Shown in pieces: positions 62,701-64,000 of a DNA stretch of 64,000 nt (positions are counted from its first letter, which is position 1; each line of letters starts with the position of its first letter). The notes beneath the pieces are model-generated. The model was not told where the DNA came from and searched no databases. It was given only the letters and a program-made list of their open reading frames with translations. Both the position numbers and the translations under genes were made by a program. Source of the DNA: an uncultured SAR116 cluster alpha proteobacterium. GTDB taxonomy: Bacteria > Pseudomonadota > Alphaproteobacteria > Puniceispirillales > Marisalimonadaceae. The DNA is taken from NCBI GenBank assembly GCA_902625215.1, contig CACOAO010000001.1, forward strand, positions 1 through 64,000. Reading direction: 5' to 3'.

Positions 62701-63573
62701 ATGATAAATAATGTTAAACTAGGTATCTTAATTATAATTCTTTCAACACTATTTTTTGCTTCTATGGATGGTGTCTCAAGATATTTAGCTGATACTTATA
62801 ATGTTTTTGTCATTAACATGATTAGAAGTTGGGTTCTAGCGTTGTTAGTGGTTTCTATTAGTCTTAGAAATAAAAATGGCATTGCAAAAGTTTTAAGAAC
62901 AAAACAACCTTATATTCAGTTCATTAGAGGATTGTTACTAACAAGTGCTATTCTTATAGGAGTTTATTCATTTACTAAGCTTGGCTTAGTACAAACACAT
63001 TCGATACTTTCCTCTTTCCCATTGATTGTTGTTGCTTTCTCGGGACCAATATTAAAAGAAAAGATTGGTATTCAGCGATGTTTAGCAGTTATTTTTGGTT
63101 TTACTGGTGTTATAATTATATTGGATCCTACAAATTATATTCTCAGCTTTGATGCAATTTTACCTGTAGTTGGTGCTTTCGTTCTAGGCTTTTATTCTAT
63201 TTTAACAAGAAAAGTTTCAGAAACAGACACATCAGAAACAAGTTTTTTTTGGGTTGCCATTGTCGGTTTCGTTGTTATGACAATTGTTGGCCCATTTTAC
63301 TGGGAGCCAATCTTATTTAATGACTGGGGTTGGATGGCATTGTTATGTGTTTTGAGTACTGCTGGTCATTTTCTTTTGATCAAGGCTTACGAAAACGCAG
63401 AAGCTAGTGTCCTACAGCCTTTTACATATTTCCAGTTGTTTTTTGCATCTATTATTGGAATATTAATATTTGATGATGAAATAACTATCTCAATTCTTTT
63501 TGGAGGTAGTATAGTTGTTGCAAGTGGCATATTTGCAGCATGGAGAACACACATAAAAAGCAAAAATAATTAG
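62701..63573 (+). CDS. EamA/DMT-family transporter
   Basis: Inner-membrane transporter of the drug/metabolite superfamily. About ten hydrophobic helices form two EamA repeats; the first begins GILIIILSTLFFASMDGVSRYLA and the second is around residue 150 onward, with the loop EKIGIQRCLAVIFGFTGVIIIL before it. The length of 290 residues is typical. The direction and substrate are not predictable. No ribosome site of note precedes the ATG. It may form an operon with the SDR gene that starts 43 bases later. Confidence 0.9.
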   Translation: MINNVKLGILIIILSTLFFASMDGVSRYLADTYNVFVINMIRSWVLALLVVSISLRNKNGIAKVLRTKQPYIQFIRGLLLTSAILIGVYSFTKLGLVQTHSILSSFPLIVVAFSGPILKEKIGIQRCLAVIFGFTGVIIILDPTNYILSFDAILPVVGAFVLGFYSILTRKVSETDTSETSFFWVAIVGFVVMTIVGPFYWEPILFNDWGWMALLCVLSTAGHFLLIKAYENAEASVLQPFTYFQLFFASIIGILIFDDEITISILFGGSIVVASGIFAAWRTHIKSKNN

Positions 63574-63616
63574 AATTAAATTTTTATTAAATGATTAGTC
63601 AATACAGGAGGTTTAA

Positions 63617-64000
63617 TTGAATAAAACTATTTTAATTACTGGTGCCAATAGAGGTATTGGTTTGGCGCTAACAAAGCTCTGTCTTAGTAAAAATTTCTTT
63701 GTTGAAGCATGTTGTAGAAATCCTGATAATTCTGATGAACTAAATAGTTTATCAAATAATAATTCTAATCTTAATATAAATGAAATGGATGTTACTAGTA
63801 CAAAAAGTATTTTGAGTGCATCAGAAAATTTAAAAAATGAAATTGACATTATGGTCTGTAATGCAGGTGTTAATAATGGTAAAGGCGATATATTTAGTGA
63901 TGAGCACAATGAAAATGCTATTAGAGAAGTAATGATGGTAAATGTTGGTGGGCCATTCTTAACAATTCAAAATCTTTATAAAAACCTCAATAAAAAATCT
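63617..64000 (+). CDS. Short-chain dehydrogenase, cut off by the window end
   Basis: Only the first 128 codons are present; the frame is open to the last base. The start is TTG 63617, five bases after a perfect AGGAGG (63606-63611). The N-terminus holds the SDR cofactor loop TGANRGIGLAL, and later the NAG motif (VCNAGVNNG) and an NVGGPFL helix typical of C-factor-like SDRs. The catalytic Tyr-Lys pair lies beyond the window. The substrate is unknown. Confidence 0.85.
   Translation, partial: MNKTILITGANRGIGLALTKLCLSKNFFVEACCRNPDNSDELNSLSNNNSNLNINEMDVTSTKSILSASENLKNEIDIMVCNAGVNNGKGDIFSDEHNENAIREVMMVNVGGPFLTIQNLYKNLNKKS

Overview
The window is a compact, very AT-rich piece of an alphaproteobacterial chromosome. 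The evidence is the gene order (cpoB-tilS-ftsH-folP-glmM; serC-serA-hisZ-purA next to rluD-rpoH; a complete division and cell-wall cluster continuing into lpxC-bamD-recN-ligA), the alphaproteobacterial form of FolP with an N-terminal extension, and an RNase P RNA directly upstream of mraZ. Low G+C (roughly 30% by eye), tiny spacers, frequent 4-base stop/start overlaps and no mobile DNA fit a streamlined planktonic (probably marine) lineage such as AEGEAN-169, HIMB59 or SAR11-like groups. That placement is inference; no rRNA gene is present to test it. I see no tRNA, CRISPR array, insertion sequence, phage gene or clear intrinsic terminator.

Layout. 1-7558 (+): CpoB, tRNA-Ile lysidine synthase, FtsH, dihydropteroate synthase, phosphoglucosamine mutase and HMP(-P) kinase. 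7551-8216 (-): a glutathione S-transferase-like protein. 8250-13635 (+): a structured leader, then serine synthesis (serC, serA), hisZ and purA. 13632-15624 (-): rluD-rpoH, whose start codon overlaps that of a divergent small membrane protein gene. 15623-25781: short alternating units (threonine aldolase, YggT-like protein, EttA, MlaC/MlaA, UvrD, PrmA, aminopeptidase P). 25778-49441 (-): an unbroken 23.7 kb co-oriented run from mraZ through the mur/fts genes to ftsZ, lpxC, bamD, recN and ligA. 49621-49963 (-): RNase P RNA, with DjlA upstream of it. 50894-54005: TusA-like protein, PlsC, DUF2237, an unknown small protein, a bactofilin and NudC. 54025-64000: accessory metabolism (Old Yellow Enzyme, a voltage-gated-type K+ channel, SDRs, nitroreductase, alpha/beta hydrolase, CoA transferase plus crotonase, amidohydrolase, beta-hydroxyacid dehydrogenase and an EamA transporter), ending in a cut-off SDR gene.

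How it works together. The central cluster carries nearly the whole route from UDP-MurNAc to lipid II (murB, murC, murD, murE, murF, ddl, mraY, murG) plus the divisome (FtsL, FtsI, FtsW, FtsQ, FtsA, FtsZ). GlmM supplies amino-sugar precursor, and LpxC, BamD, MlaA/MlaC and CpoB serve the outer envelope. The best regulatory signals are an array of four ATGGG boxes at an exact 10-base period lying over the presumed mraZ promoter, a possible three-way RNA switch in front of serC, and a well-placed rnpB promoter. I found no clearly new multi-gene defence or mobile system. The most interesting items are these regulatory structures, a crotonase-fold protein that appears to lack both hydratase glutamates beside a family III CoA transferase, and nine out of nine convergent gene junctions with no room for a terminator between the genes.
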